From Leifsonia virtsii (GTDB lineage Bacteria > Actinomycetota > Actinomycetes > Actinomycetales > Microbacteriaceae), in assembly GCF_030433675.1 (NCBI RefSeq), contig NZ_JAROCB010000002.1, positions 248,001 through 312,000 on the forward strand: a stretch of 64,000 nt of DNA, in the 5' to 3' direction. Numbering within the stretch: position 1 is the first letter of the stretch; every line of letters starts with the position of its first letter. The position numbers were made by a program, and so were the translations under genes. Below, in pieces: positions 43,651-53,159 of the stretch. The notes below the pieces were generated by a model that did no database searches, had not been told where the DNA came from, and saw only the letters and a list, made by a program, of their open reading frames with translations.

Positions 43651-45885
43651 ATGCCCATCCCCACCCGACTGGAGCGTTCCCGCATCCTGGTCGACGGCGA
43701 GCCGCGCGTGGTGCTCGCCGGCGAGATCCACTACTTCCGGCTGGCCCGGCGCGATTGGGAGGACCGCATCCGGGCCGCCGTCGACGCCGGTCTGAACACC
43801 GTCGCGAGCTACATCCCGTGGATCTGGCACGAGCTTCCCGACGGAACGCTGGATGTCTCAGGCGACACGCGTGCGGAGCGCGACCTCGGCGCCTTCATCG
43901 ACCTGTGCGCCGAGCACGGGCTGTGGTTCATCGCCCGGCCGGGGCCGTTCCAGATGGCGGAGCTCAAGAACGAGGGGCTGCCGCACCGGCTGCGGCGCGA
44001 GCACCCCGAGATCCACCCGACGGGCTGGGACGGCGCTCCCGCCACCACACGCACCGTCGACTACCTCGCCCCCGCGTTCCTGGCGGAGGCCGAGCGCTGG
44101 TACGACGCCGTGCTGCCCGTGCTCGTCTCCCGCCAGCGCGAGTACGGCGGCCCGGTCATCGCGGTGCAGCTGGACAACGAGGTCGGCATGCTCGACTGGG
44201 TCTCGAACACGCCGACCCTCACCGAGCAGGCGCGGCGGGAGTTCGCCGAGTGGTCGGGCCTGGAGGTCGACCCGCGCGGCGGCGCCGCCGGCACCGACGG
44301 CGAGCTCGCTCTCCACCACGAGCTCGCCCGGTTCACCCGCGACCGGTTCGCGCGCTACCTCCAGACCCTCGAGGGGTGGGCGCGCGATCGCGGCGTCACC
44401 GCTCCGCTGCTGGTCAACATCCACGGCACGGGCGCGGGACGCGGGCTCACCTACCCGATCGGCGTCAGCCAGCTCGCGCCCGCCTACCGCGGCAGGGAGG
44501 GCGTGACCGGCGGAACGGACATGTACCTGGGCGAGCTGACCGTCCAGAACGTCGCCGACCTGTACCTCGGCAACGCCTTCACCTCCGCGGTGCACGGCCC
44601 CGACCAGCCGCTCACGGCGCTGGAGTTCGACGCGGGCGACGGCGACTACGGCGAGGACCTCGCCTCGCTCACCTCCCCCGACGCGACGGTGCTGAAGACG
44701 CTGCTCGACGTCGCGCAGGGCACCAGGGCGATCAACTACTACCTGTTCGCGGGCGGCATCAACCCGCTGCTGGAGCGGCCGGTCGGCGACGGCGACGACC
44801 GCATCGGCTTCACCGGGGAGCGGCACGGGTTCGCCGCGCCGATCGGGCCGGAAGGCGAGCCGTCGCCCGCGCTCGCGGGAGTCGCCGAGGCGACCGCCGC
44901 CGTGCTCGCCCACGAACGGCTCTTCGCCGAGGGCGTGCAGCTGACCGACGACCTCGTGCTCGGCTTCGTCGCCGACCACTACCTGACCGAGTACACGCAT
45001 CCCGCCGCCCGTCGCCGCGCCGAGCAGGTGCGCGACCGCGAGCGGCACCGCGGCTTCGGCGACCGGCATACGCTCGCCCGGGCGCTCGTGCTCGGCGGCT
45101 GGAGCTTCGGCGCGCTCGACCTTCAAGCGGCCGCAGGGTCGGATCCCGCCTGGAGCGCGGCCGCGCCCCGCGACGAGCGGGAGGGCCGCGACCGCGAGCT
45201 CGTCGTGCTCGCCACGGGGGCGGAGCTCGGGCGCGGGGTGCAGGAGTTCCTCGCCCGGCACGTCCAGACGGGAGGGCGCCTGCTGCTCGTCGGCGACCTC
45301 CCGCAGCACGACGCCGACGGCAGCCCGTGCACTGTCCTCGCCGACACACTGGGCGTCCGCGACGCCGGCCGCGCCGACGAGCGGGTCGACGCCGCAGGGG
45401 AGTACCACCCGACCGTCCGTGCCGTCGGCGCCCTCGCAGCGCACGGCGCCCGCGAGGTGCGCGTCGGCGGAGCCCAGCTGTTCGCCGGGGCGGGTGAGGA
45501 GCTGCTCCGCGAGCGCGGCGGCGGCCTGCCGGCGGCGGTCCGCGTCTCGCTCGACGGGGGCGGAGTGGCCGTGCTGCTCGGAGCCGACTACCCGGTCCAC
45601 GTGGGGTTCTGGCGCGACCTGCTGGCGCTCGCCGGCGCGCGTCCCCGGCTCGAGCTGAACGCCGACCGGCCCGGGGTCGTCGCGGTCCCGATCGCCGCCG
45701 ACACCGAGGCGGCGCTCGTCGCCGTCAACGTCGCGCCCTACGACGTGACCGTCGCGCCGGAGTTCGACGGCGTGCCGCTCGGCGACGGCCCGACCGTGCT
45801 CGGCCCGCGCGGCCACCGCATCCTGACCCTGCCCGCGGGAGCGGGCGCAGCACCGACCACCCACCGAACGGAGACCCACGCGTGA
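43651..45885 (+). CDS. Glycoside hydrolase family 35 (beta-galactosidase type)
   Basis: 744 residues without signal peptide, so cytoplasmic. The TIM barrel begins with VVLAGEIHYFRLAR and AAVDAGLNTVASYIPW; the acid/base is Glu177 in QLDNEVG and the nucleophile Glu325 in TALEFDAG. The C-terminal half looks like the beta-sandwich accessory domains of the family. It should release terminal galactose or a related sugar from imported oligosaccharides. GTGA overlap with the following GH3 gene. Confidence 0.92.
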   Translation: MPIPTRLERSRILVDGEPRVVLAGEIHYFRLARRDWEDRIRAAVDAGLNTVASYIPWIWHELPDGTLDVSGDTRAERDLGAFIDLCAEHGLWFIARPGPFQMAELKNEGLPHRLRREHPEIHPTGWDGAPATTRTVDYLAPAFLAEAERWYDAVLPVLVSRQREYGGPVIAVQLDNEVGMLDWVSNTPTLTEQARREFAEWSGLEVDPRGGAAGTDGELALHHELARFTRDRFARYLQTLEGWARDRGVTAPLLVNIHGTGAGRGLTYPIGVSQLAPAYRGREGVTGGTDMYLGELTVQNVADLYLGNAFTSAVHGPDQPLTALEFDAGDGDYGEDLASLTSPDATVLKTLLDVAQGTRAINYYLFAGGINPLLERPVGDGDDRIGFTGERHGFAAPIGPEGEPSPALAGVAEATAAVLAHERLFAEGVQLTDDLVLGFVADHYLTEYTHPAARRRAEQVRDRERHRGFGDRHTLARALVLGGWSFGALDLQAAAGSDPAWSAAAPRDEREGRDRELVVLATGAELGRGVQEFLARHVQTGGRLLLVGDLPQHDADGSPCTVLADTLGVRDAGRADERVDAAGEYHPTVRAVGALAAHGAREVRVGGAQLFAGAGEELLRERGGGLPAAVRVSLDGGGVAVLLGADYPVHVGFWRDLLALAGARPRLELNADRPGVVAVPIAADTEAALVAVNVAPYDVTVAPEFDGVPLGDGPTVLGPRGHRILTLPAGAGAAPTTHRTETHA

Positions 45886-47738
45886 CCCCCGACTACCGCA
45901 CGTCCGACGACGGAGTGCTCTACCGCGACCTCAACGGCAACGGCCGGATGGATCCGTACGAGGATCCGCGCCTCCCGGTCGAGGACCGCGTCGCCGATCT
46001 GCTCGCCCGGCTCAGCCTGGAGGAGAAGGTCGGGCTGATGTTCCAGACCGTGATCGAGGCGGGCCAGGACGGCGCGCTCATCGAGACCGCGGGCAACATC
46101 TCCAAGTCGCCCACCTCCACGGTTGTGGTCGGCAAGCGGATGAACCACTTCAACGTCCACCAGCTGCCGGATGCGCGGCTCTCTGCGCGCTGGAGCAACG
46201 CGCTGCAGAAGCTGGCGGAGCAGACGCCGCACGGCATCCCGGTCACCGTCTCCACCGACCCGCGCCACGCGTTCGTCGACAACTCGGGCGTCTCGTTCTC
46301 CGCCGGGCACCTGTCGCAGTGGCCCGAGCCGCTCGGCCTCGGCGCGATCGGCGACGAGGAGGGCGCGCGCCGGTTCGCGGACATCGTTCGCCAGGAGTAC
46401 TGCGCCATCGGCATCCGCGCGGCGCTTCATCCCACCGTCGACCTCGCGACCGAGCCGCGCTGGGCCCGGCTGCCCGGAACCCTCGGCGCCGACCCGGAGC
46501 TCGTCACCCGGCTCGCCGGCGCGTACCTCGACGGGCTGCAGGGCGGCCCGGAGCTCGGCCCGCAGTCGGTGGCCTGCACGACGAAGCACTTCCCCGGCGG
46601 CGGCCCGCAGAAGGACGGCGAGGACGCGCACTTCCCCTACGGCCGCGAGCAGACCTACACCGCGGGCCGCTTCGAAGACCACCTGGAGCCGTTCCGCGTC
46701 GCCATCGCCAAGGGCACGAGCGCGATCATGCCGTACTACGGGATGCCGGTCGCGCTGGAGCTCGATGGCGAGCCGATCGAGGAGGTCGGCTTCGGCTACA
46801 ACAAGCAGATCGTGACCGGGCTGCTGCGGGAGAGGCTCGGCTACGACGGCGTCGTCGTCACCGACTGGGAGCTGGTGAACGACAACCACGTCGGCGACCA
46901 GGTGCTCCCCGCGCGCGCCTGGGGCGTGGAGGAGCTGGACCCGGAGGAGCGCATGCTGCGCATCCTGCAGGCAGGCGCCGACCAGTTCGGCGGCGAGGAG
47001 TGCGTCGACCTGCTGCTCGGGCTGGTGCGCTCCGGCCGGGTCTCGGAGGAGCGCATCGACGAGTCCGCGCGCCGGCTGCTCGCGGTGAAGTTCCGGCTCG
47101 GGCTGTTCGACGACCCCTATGTCGACGAGGAGGAGGCGGCCCGTATCGTCGGGCGCGCCGACTTCCAGGAGGCCGGGCGCCGCGCGCAAGCCGAGTCGCT
47201 CACGCTGCTGCAGGTTGCCGAGGGGGCGCTGCCGATCGCCGAGGGCGTGCGGCTCTACGTCGACGGCGCGAACCCCGAGATCGCCGCAGATTACGGCACG
47301 GTCGTCGGCTCACCCGCCGAGGCGGATGTCGCCCTGGTGCGGGTGAACGCGCCGTGGGAGCACCGCGACGACCTCTTCCTGGAGGCGTGGTTCCACCAGG
47401 GGTCGCTGGAGTTCCCGCCCGCCGAGGTGGAGCGCATCCGCTCGATCGCCGCCCAGGCGCCGGTGGTCCTGGTGGTGAACCTCGACCGGGGCGCCATCCT
47501 GACCCCGTTCGTGGACATGCCGGGCGTCGTCGCGCTCGCCGGCGTCTACGGCGCGGGCGACGCGGCCGTGCTCGACGCGCTCACCGGCCGCATCCCGCCG
47601 CGTGGACGCCTGCCGCTCGAGCTCCCGTCCTCGATGGCCGCCGTCGAGGCGCACGCTCCCGACCAGCCGGGCGGCTCCGCCGACGCGCTCTTCCCCCTCG
47701 GCCACGGCCTGCGCCTCCCCGTCCCGTCCCGCGCCTGA
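45882..47738 (+). CDS. Glycoside hydrolase family 3 (beta-glucosidase/xylosidase type)
   Basis: 618 residues. Opens with an EF-hand-like calcium loop DLNGNGRMDPYED, then the GH3 barrel with CTTKHFPGGGPQKDGEDAHF and the nucleophile Asp328 in VVVTDWEL; the C-terminal alpha/beta domain follows. No signal peptide, so it acts on imported substrate. Translated from a GTG overlapping the GH35 stop. The exact linkage cannot be told from sequence. Confidence 0.93.
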   Translation: MTPDYRTSDDGVLYRDLNGNGRMDPYEDPRLPVEDRVADLLARLSLEEKVGLMFQTVIEAGQDGALIETAGNISKSPTSTVVVGKRMNHFNVHQLPDARLSARWSNALQKLAEQTPHGIPVTVSTDPRHAFVDNSGVSFSAGHLSQWPEPLGLGAIGDEEGARRFADIVRQEYCAIGIRAALHPTVDLATEPRWARLPGTLGADPELVTRLAGAYLDGLQGGPELGPQSVACTTKHFPGGGPQKDGEDAHFPYGREQTYTAGRFEDHLEPFRVAIAKGTSAIMPYYGMPVALELDGEPIEEVGFGYNKQIVTGLLRERLGYDGVVVTDWELVNDNHVGDQVLPARAWGVEELDPEERMLRILQAGADQFGGEECVDLLLGLVRSGRVSEERIDESARRLLAVKFRLGLFDDPYVDEEEAARIVGRADFQEAGRRAQAESLTLLQVAEGALPIAEGVRLYVDGANPEIAADYGTVVGSPAEADVALVRVNAPWEHRDDLFLEAWFHQGSLEFPPAEVERIRSIAAQAPVVLVVNLDRGAILTPFVDMPGVVALAGVYGAGDAAVLDALTGRIPPRGRLPLELPSSMAAVEAHAPDQPGGSADALFPLGHGLRLPVPSRA

Positions 47739-47750
47739 CCCCGCCCCAAC

Positions 47751-47817
47751 GCCAACAGCTCCTGAGTTCTTCGACCGACACGCCGGGCGTGACTCGAAGA
47801 ACTCAGGAGCTGTTGGC
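47751..47817. repeat. Intergenic palindrome, family B copy 2 (after purQ)
   Basis: Perfect 24-bp arms at 47751-47774 and 47794-47817 with a 19-base centre. The GCTCCTGAGTTCTTCGA core is shared with the copy after purL. It lies between convergent GH3 and purQ, 8 to 12 bases from each stop. Confidence 0.9.
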
Positions 47818-47825
47818 TGGGGCCG

Positions 47826-48524
47826 TCAGGCCTCGACGAGGGCGGAGCGGATGACGGAGGTGAAGAAGGTGAGGCCGTCGGTGCCGGAGCGCATCGCCTC
47901 GTGGGTGTCGGGGCCGAAGCCGGGCTCGACTGCGTGCTCGGGGTGCGGCATGAGGCCGACCACGTTGCCGCGCTCGTTGCGGACGCCCGCGATGTCGTTG
48001 AGGGAGCCGTTCGGGTTGACGTCCTTGTAGCGGAAGACGACCATCCCCTCGCCCTCGAGCCGGTTCAGCTCCTCCGCCGACGCGATGAAGCCGCCCTCGC
48101 CGTTCTTCAGCGGGATGACGATCTCCTGGCCCTGCTCGAAGCCGGTCGTCCACGGGGTGGCGGCGTTCTCGACGGTCAGGTGCTGGTCGCGGCGGATGAA
48201 GTTGCCGTGGTCGTTGCGGATCAGGCCGCCGGCGACGAGGTGCGCCTCGGCGAGCATCTGGAAGCCGTTGCAGATGCCGAGCACCGGCATGCCCTTGCCC
48301 GCCGCGTCCACGACCTCGGTCATGATCGGCGAGAGGGAGGCGATGGCGCCGCAGCGCAGGTAGTCGCCGTAGGAGAAGCCGCCCGGAAGCACCAGGGCGT
48401 CGACGCCCTTCAGGTCGTGCTCGCCGTGCCAGAGCGCGACCGGCTCCGCGCCGGCGAGCCGCACGGCGCGGAGCGCGTCGCGGTCGTCGAGCGAACCGGG
48501 GAAGGTGATGACGCCGATGCGCAT
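47826..48524 (-). CDS. purQ: Phosphoribosylformylglycinamidine synthase, glutaminase subunit
   Basis: 232 residues, a class I glutamine amidotransferase. Cys85 is in [10 protein letters not shown], and His/Glu are in [10 protein letters not shown] near the C-terminus. Supplies ammonia to PurL. The N-terminus [17 protein letters not shown] is typical. Its ATG overlaps the purS stop by one base. Confidence 0.97.
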   Translation of the reverse strand: MRIGVITFPGSLDDRDALRAVRLAGAEPVALWHGEHDLKGVDALVLPGGFSYGDYLRCGAIASLSPIMTEVVDAAGKGMPVLGICNGFQMLAEAHLVAGGLIRNDHGNFIRRDQHLTVENAATPWTTGFEQGQEIVIPLKNGEGGFIASAEELNRLEGEGMVVFRYKDVNPNGSLNDIAGVRNERGNVVGLMPHPEHAVEPGFGPDTHEAMRSGTDGLTFFTSVIRSALVEA

Positions 48525-48784
48525 CAGGCGTCCACCTCGGCGGGGTAGTGGATGCCCACCACGTCTTCGATCACGGAGTTGGACAGGATCTCGCCCGCGA
48601 TCTCCTCCACCGTCGCGCGCACCTCGTCGTCGATCGGACCGTCGACGCTCAGCTCGAAGCGCTTGCCGACGCGGACGCCGGTGACCCGGCCACGACCGGT
48701 GCGGGCGAGCGCGCCCGCGACGGCCTTGCCCTGCGGGTCGAGCAGCTCGGCCTTCGGCATCACTTCAACAACGATGGTGGGCAC
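48524..48784 (-). CDS. purS: Phosphoribosylformylglycinamidine synthase, PurS subunit
   Basis: 86 residues: [30 protein letters not shown] and [15 protein letters not shown], the full PurS pattern. It bridges PurQ and PurL. GTG at 48784 with GGAG seven bases upstream; TAGAAT at 48831-48836 is the probable -10. Confidence 0.96.
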   Translation of the reverse strand: MPTIVVEVMPKAELLDPQGKAVAGALARTGRGRVTGVRVGKRFELSVDGPIDDEVRATVEEIAGEILSNSVIEDVVGIHYPAEVDA

Positions 48785-48814
48785 GGGGACACTCCGCTCA
48801 CTCGGGCCACAAGG

Positions 48815-48836
48815 GTGGGGTTTCCCCACGATTCTA
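48815..48836 (-). promoter_or_regulatory. purSQ promoter with overlapping palindrome
   Basis: TAGAAT (48836-48831) as -10 and a perfect palindrome GTGGGG-TTT-CCCCAC (48815-48829) centred near the predicted transcription start. It could be a repressor operator or a 5' mRNA hairpin. Confidence 0.55.
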
Positions 48837-49700
48837 CCGTGCGGAGAGGGTCGCGGGTTCCGGAGCGGCGACCGCGGCCGCGTGGGCGACGGCGCGCTCC
48901 TCGAGCGCTGCTCTCAGCCTCCCGAACAGGGCGGAGGAGGCGGCACCGGGCCAGTCGGCGGGGAGGGCGGCGGAGGGGAGGCCCGGGTCGCGATACGGGA
49001 TGACGCGCCACTCGTCGAGCACGCGGATCCAGAGGGCGAACGCGTCGGCGTCGTCGTCGGGCGGCGTCGCCGCCGCCGGGCCGAACCGGGCGAGGAAGCC
49101 GTCGTGCGCGGCCCGGATCGCGGCGAGGTCGTACCAGCGGGCGAGCCCGGCGGCGAGGTCGCCGTGCGGGAGCGCGCCGGCGAAGAGAGCGACGGCGGGG
49201 GCCCCTGCGGCAGGCGTGGCGCCTCCGAGGCCGGCGACCGCCGACGCGAGCTCCTCCTCCAACGCGGAGGGGGCGATCCAGAGCCCGTCGGCCACCGTGC
49301 CGCAGCCCAGCGAGGCCAGCCTCCGACGCAGCCGGTCGCGAGCACCGCGGCCCTGCTCCGGGAACGACAGCGACAGCAGGCACCACGCGGACGCCTCCAC
49401 GCGCTCGCCGAAGATGCGCGCGTCCCCGCGCTCCAGCATCGGGAGGGCGGCAGGGTCGAGCGCGTAGCCGGCGACGGCGTCGCGCGGCTCGCGGCGGAGC
49501 ACCCCGCGCGAGCACAGCCGGGCGAGGCCGGAGCGGGCGGTCGGCGCGGGCACGCCGAGCGCATCCATCAGCCGCACCGCCCCGGCCGCGCTCATCCACC
49601 CGCCGATGGGCCGCAGGACGCTGCCGACGACGGTCCGCAGGAGCGCCGCGGCGCTGCCGCTGCTCGCCTCCAGGTCGTCGCGGGCCGAACCGTCAGTCAT
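48834..49700 (-). CDS. PaaX-like transcriptional regulator
   Basis: 288 residues. The N-terminal winged helix is LLRTVVGSVLRPIGGWMSAAGAVRLMDALGVPAPTARSGLARLCSRGVL, as in PaaX/GntR-like proteins. The middle and C-terminal domains follow PaaX, with CLLSLSFPEQGRGARDRLRRRL and WIRVLDEWRVIPYRDPGLP. It overlaps the kynU stop by eight bases and so belongs to the tryptophan-catabolism operon, which it probably controls; the inducer may be a pathway intermediate. Confidence 0.88.
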   Translation of the reverse strand: MTDGSARDDLEASSGSAAALLRTVVGSVLRPIGGWMSAAGAVRLMDALGVPAPTARSGLARLCSRGVLRREPRDAVAGYALDPAALPMLERGDARIFGERVEASAWCLLSLSFPEQGRGARDRLRRRLASLGCGTVADGLWIAPSALEEELASAVAGLGGATPAAGAPAVALFAGALPHGDLAAGLARWYDLAAIRAAHDGFLARFGPAAATPPDDDADAFALWIRVLDEWRVIPYRDPGLPSAALPADWPGAASSALFGRLRAALEERAVAHAAAVAAPEPATLSAR

Positions 49701-50970
49701 GCGTGAGGAGCTCGCCCAGGGTGTCGCGCACGGCCGCCATCCCGGCGCAGACCTCCTCGAAGCTCGTGCTGAGCGGCGACAGGCCGACACGCAGACCGTC
49801 GGGGTCGCGGTAGTCCGGGATGACGTCCTGCTGCCAGAGCAGCTCCGTCACCTGGCGCATGGCCGGGTGGCTCAGGGTGATGTGGCCGCCACGCCGCTCC
49901 GGGTCGCGTGGACTGGCGAGCGTCACCCCGAGCGGCGTCAGCCACTCGTCGGCCAGCGCGACGGCGAACTCGGTCAGCGCGACCGACTTCGCGCGCACCG
50001 CGTCGATGCCCGCCTCGCCGATCATGTCGACGGTGTCGCGCATGGCGAGCATCCCGACCACCGGCGGCGTGCCGCTGAGGAAGCGCCGGACGCCGTCGGC
50101 CGGGAGGTACTCCGGGCCCATCAGGAAGACGTCGCGCACGCCCATCCAGCCCTGGATCGGCTGGGTCAGCTGCGGGATCAGCCGCGCGTTCACATAGCCG
50201 AACGCCGGCGAACCGGGGCCGCCGTTCAGGTACTTGTAGGTGCAGCCGACGGCGAGGTCGACCTCGGCCGCGTCCAGCTCGACCGGCACAGAGCCCGCGG
50301 AGTGGCAGAGGTCCCACAGCACGAGCGCGCCGGCGTCGTGGACGATGCGGGTGATCGTTGCGAGATCGGCGAGGAACCCGGACCGGTAGGCGACGTGGCT
50401 CAGCACCACCAGGGCAGTCTGCGGGCCGACCGCGGCGGTGACCTGCTCGGGGGTGACCCCGGCCTCGGTGTCCGCCTCGATCCAGACCAGGCGCAGTCCG
50501 CGCTCGCGCGCGATGCCGTCGAGCAGGTAGCGGTCGGTCGGGAAGTTGTCGGTGTCGAGCACGATCTCGCTGCGCTCCGGGAGGCTGTCGACCGCCGCGC
50601 GCGCCAGCTTGTAGAGCAGGACGGTCGTCGAATCGCCGACGAACGTCTGCCCGGCTGCCGCGCCGAGCGCGACGCGGCCGAGGTCGTCGCCGATCGTGAA
50701 GGGCAGCTCCATCCACTCCTCGTCCCAGCCGCGGATGAGGCGGCCGCCCCAGCCGTTCAGCAGGAAGTCGTGGATGCGCTCGATGCTCGCGCGGGTCGGG
50801 CGCCCGAGCGAGTTGCCGTCGAAGTAGGCGACGACCGAGCTGCTGCCGTCGTCGATCCCGGCGAAGCGGCGGCGGTAGGCGGCGAGCGGGTCCGCCGCGT
50901 CGAGCGCCCGCGCTGCGGTGAGCGGGTCGGGGGAGAGGGAGGCGGGCGGGGCGGGGTCGAAGTCGGTCAT
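49693..50970 (-). CDS. kynU: Kynureninase
   Basis: 425 residues of PLP-dependent fold type I. Cleaves kynurenine to anthranilate and alanine. Visible: YFDGNSLGRPT, NFPTDRYLLDGI, LWDLCHSAGSVPVEL, and the PLP lysine in CTYKYLNGGPGSPAF. Length is normal. Third gene of the kynA operon. Confidence 0.96.
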   Translation of the reverse strand: MTDFDPAPPASLSPDPLTAARALDAADPLAAYRRRFAGIDDGSSSVVAYFDGNSLGRPTRASIERIHDFLLNGWGGRLIRGWDEEWMELPFTIGDDLGRVALGAAAGQTFVGDSTTVLLYKLARAAVDSLPERSEIVLDTDNFPTDRYLLDGIARERGLRLVWIEADTEAGVTPEQVTAAVGPQTALVVLSHVAYRSGFLADLATITRIVHDAGALVLWDLCHSAGSVPVELDAAEVDLAVGCTYKYLNGGPGSPAFGYVNARLIPQLTQPIQGWMGVRDVFLMGPEYLPADGVRRFLSGTPPVVGMLAMRDTVDMIGEAGIDAVRAKSVALTEFAVALADEWLTPLGVTLASPRDPERRGGHITLSHPAMRQVTELLWQQDVIPDYRDPDGLRVGLSPLSTSFEEVCAGMAAVRDTLGELLTHD

Positions 50971-51001
50971 GCTCGTGCTCCGGTGGTGGTGGTCGGACGG
51001 G

Positions 51002-52087
51002 TCATGGACGTGCTGCCTCGGCGACGAGAACTGCGACCGTCAGGCCGCGGGCGGTCGCCAGCCACTCGGGCAGGGCGTCCGGGTCGGACGGCGGCGCGGA
51101 CGGGATGTGCGCCAGGCGGGCCCCGATGGTCGGCGGAGTGCCGTCGTCGGGGCGCCGCAGCCCGGCGATGGAGCGGAGCAGCGCGTGCTCCGGAACGCCG
51201 GCGTCGAGCATCCCGCGCAGCTCCCGGGCGTTGACGCCGACGGCGAGCGGGCCGTTGCCGAGGTCGGTGCCGTAGAGCACATGGCCGCCCGCGCGCGCGA
51301 ACCGGCCGAGGTTGTCGGAGGCGATGCCGTGCTGCTCGGTCGGCTCGCCCCAGCCGTGGATGTCGAGCGTGCTCACCCAGGTGACGCCGCGGCGCACGCA
51401 CTCGGCGATCAGGTCGTCGTCGACGCGCTCGGTGAACGGTGTGTGCGCGAGCTGATCGGCGCCGGCCGCGATCGCGCGCGCGGTCTGACCCTCGCCCTGC
51501 ACGTGAACGGTCACCGGGACGCCCTGGGCGTGCGACTCCCTCACAATTCCGAGGAGGACGCGGTCATCCACAGTTTCACCGTCCTCGGTGTTGAGGGTGA
51601 CCTTGATGCGGGAGGCTCCCAGCATGACATTCGCCCGCACCGCCAGCCGCGCCTCCCGCTCCCCGCCGACCTCCGTCGAGGAGCCCGGCGGCCCCCACCC
51701 GGCGTTGACCGGGTAGCCGCCCCTGCAGGTGAGGAGCGAGCCGACGATCGCGACGGAGGGCCGGGTGAGGTCGTCCGTCAGCCAGCCCGCGGCCACAGCC
51801 GGCACCCAGCCGAGGTCGATCGCGTGCGTGACGCCGCCCGCGAAGACCGCGTGCTGGTCGGTCAGGCCGAGATGGACGTGGTGGTCGGTCAGGCGCGGGA
51901 ACAGCGTGCCGTCGATGCGCAGGTGGCGGCCGTCCGTGTTCGCCCGCGCGGGGACCGGGTCGTCGTCGCCGAGCGGATGCAGGCGCTCGCCGTCGCAGCG
52001 GAAGGTGGTCTCGCCGAGGAAGCGGTGGCCGGTCCAGACGGCGTCGACCGTGACGTAGGTGTCGGCGCCGGGCTCCGGCGCGCTCAT
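51002..52087 (-). CDS. Metal-dependent amidohydrolase, candidate kynurenine formamidase
   Basis: 361 residues of the imidazolonepropionase/amidohydrolase superfamily. The metal ligands are visible as HHVH in [10 protein letters not shown], His in VTVHVQG and LAHTPF, and Asp in YGTDLGNG; a Lys in IKVTLNT could be the bridging residue. It overlaps kynA (ATGA) and sits 31 bases before kynU, the position where N-formylkynurenine must be hydrolysed. No classical KynB or alpha/beta arylformamidase is seen here, so that role is inferred from context only. Confidence 0.75.
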   Translation of the reverse strand: MSAPEPGADTYVTVDAVWTGHRFLGETTFRCDGERLHPLGDDDPVPARANTDGRHLRIDGTLFPRLTDHHVHLGLTDQHAVFAGGVTHAIDLGWVPAVAAGWLTDDLTRPSVAIVGSLLTCRGGYPVNAGWGPPGSSTEVGGEREARLAVRANVMLGASRIKVTLNTEDGETVDDRVLLGIVRESHAQGVPVTVHVQGEGQTARAIAAGADQLAHTPFTERVDDDLIAECVRRGVTWVSTLDIHGWGEPTEQHGIASDNLGRFARAGGHVLYGTDLGNGPLAVGVNARELRGMLDAGVPEHALLRSIAGLRRPDDGTPPTIGARLAHIPSAPPSDPDALPEWLATARGLTVAVLVAEAARP

Positions 52088-52944
52088 GCGGGCGTCCCGA
52101 TCTCGGTGCGCACGGCGTACAGCTCGGGGAAGAACGTCAACTCGAGTGCTTTCTGCAGGAAGCCGGCCCCGGTCGATCCGCCGGTGCCGGTCTTCATGCC
52201 GATCGTGCGCTGAACGGTCTTCAGGTGGCGGAAGCGCCAGAGCTGGAAGTTGTCCTCCAGGTCGACGAACTCCTCGCAGGCCTCGTACTCGCGCCAGTGG
52301 TCCGCGGCGTGCTCGTAGATCTCGCGGAAGACGGGGACGAGCTCCGGGGCGAAGACGTGCGCCTGGGTGACGTCCCGCTCCAGCAGCGCAGGCGGCACCG
52401 CGAAGCCGGCGCGGGCGAGGTACCGCAGGAACTCGTCGTAGATGCTGGGCGCCTCCAGCAGCTCGGCCAGCAGGGCGTGAGCGGCGGGGTCGCTCTCGAA
52501 GACGCTCAGCATGCGGCGGTTCTTGTTGCCGAGCACGAACTCGACCGCGCGGTACTGGTACGACTGGAAGCCCGACGAGTTGCCGAGGAACCCACGGAAC
52601 TCCGCGTACTCGGTGGGCGTCAGCGTCGCCAGCACCGACCACTGCTCGGTCAGGGTGCGCTGGATGTGCTTCACGCGGGCGATGCGTTTGAGGGCGGGCG
52701 AGAGGTCGTCCGCGCGCAGCAGGTCGCGGGCCGACTCCAGCTCGTGCAGCACGAGCTTCAGCCAGAGCTCGGTGGTCTGGTGCTGGATGATGAACAGCAG
52801 CTCGTCGTGATGCGGCGGACGGCTCACCGGTCGCTGGGCGCTGAGCAGCGTCCCGAGGTCCAGATAGGAGCCGTACGACATGCGCTCGCGGAAGTCCGTG
52901 ACGATGTCGGGGTCGAACTCGCGGGTGTTGTCGCCATCAACCAT
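52084..52944 (-). CDS. kynA: Tryptophan 2,3-dioxygenase
   Basis: 286 residues, a heme enzyme opening the indole ring of tryptophan to N-formylkynurenine. Blocks: [57 protein letters not shown], and the heme-ligand His in [20 protein letters not shown]. First gene of the operon; the ATG is preceded by a weak AGGAT. Divergent to the phosphonate trio. Confidence 0.97.
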   Translation of the reverse strand: MVDGDNTREFDPDIVTDFRERMSYGSYLDLGTLLSAQRPVSRPPHHDELLFIIQHQTTELWLKLVLHELESARDLLRADDLSPALKRIARVKHIQRTLTEQWSVLATLTPTEYAEFRGFLGNSSGFQSYQYRAVEFVLGNKNRRMLSVFESDPAAHALLAELLEAPSIYDEFLRYLARAGFAVPPALLERDVTQAHVFAPELVPVFREIYEHAADHWREYEACEEFVDLEDNFQLWRFRHLKTVQRTIGMKTGTGGSTGAGFLQKALELTFFPELYAVRTEIGTPA

Positions 52945-53159
52945 GCTGCAATCCTGCGCCGACCGCCCGAAAAGTGCAACACCCGTCGCTGGACGAACGT
53001 TCACCCGCGCGTAACCAGGGGGTTGGGCGCGATGCGTAGCGTGCTCGTCGGAGCCCGTCGACCCCGGTCGGGCGGTGCGCCCGGGCAGCCCCTGGCCGCG
53101 TGGACGCGGAAGGCGCGCGCCGGCTGCGGCGTCGCAGGGAGCGGAGAGAGGGGCTCGGG

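Noticed and set aside
43635-45497. A 620-codon plus-strand frame overlapping the GH35 gene
   Set aside because: Alternate frame of GH35; the other frame carries the catalytic Glu motifs and an operon overlap.
52990-53030. AACC/GGTT inverted repeat in the kynA/oxidoreductase promoter region as PaaX operator
   Set aside because: Arms are too short and spacing is loose; it is not better than chance without a known binding motif.
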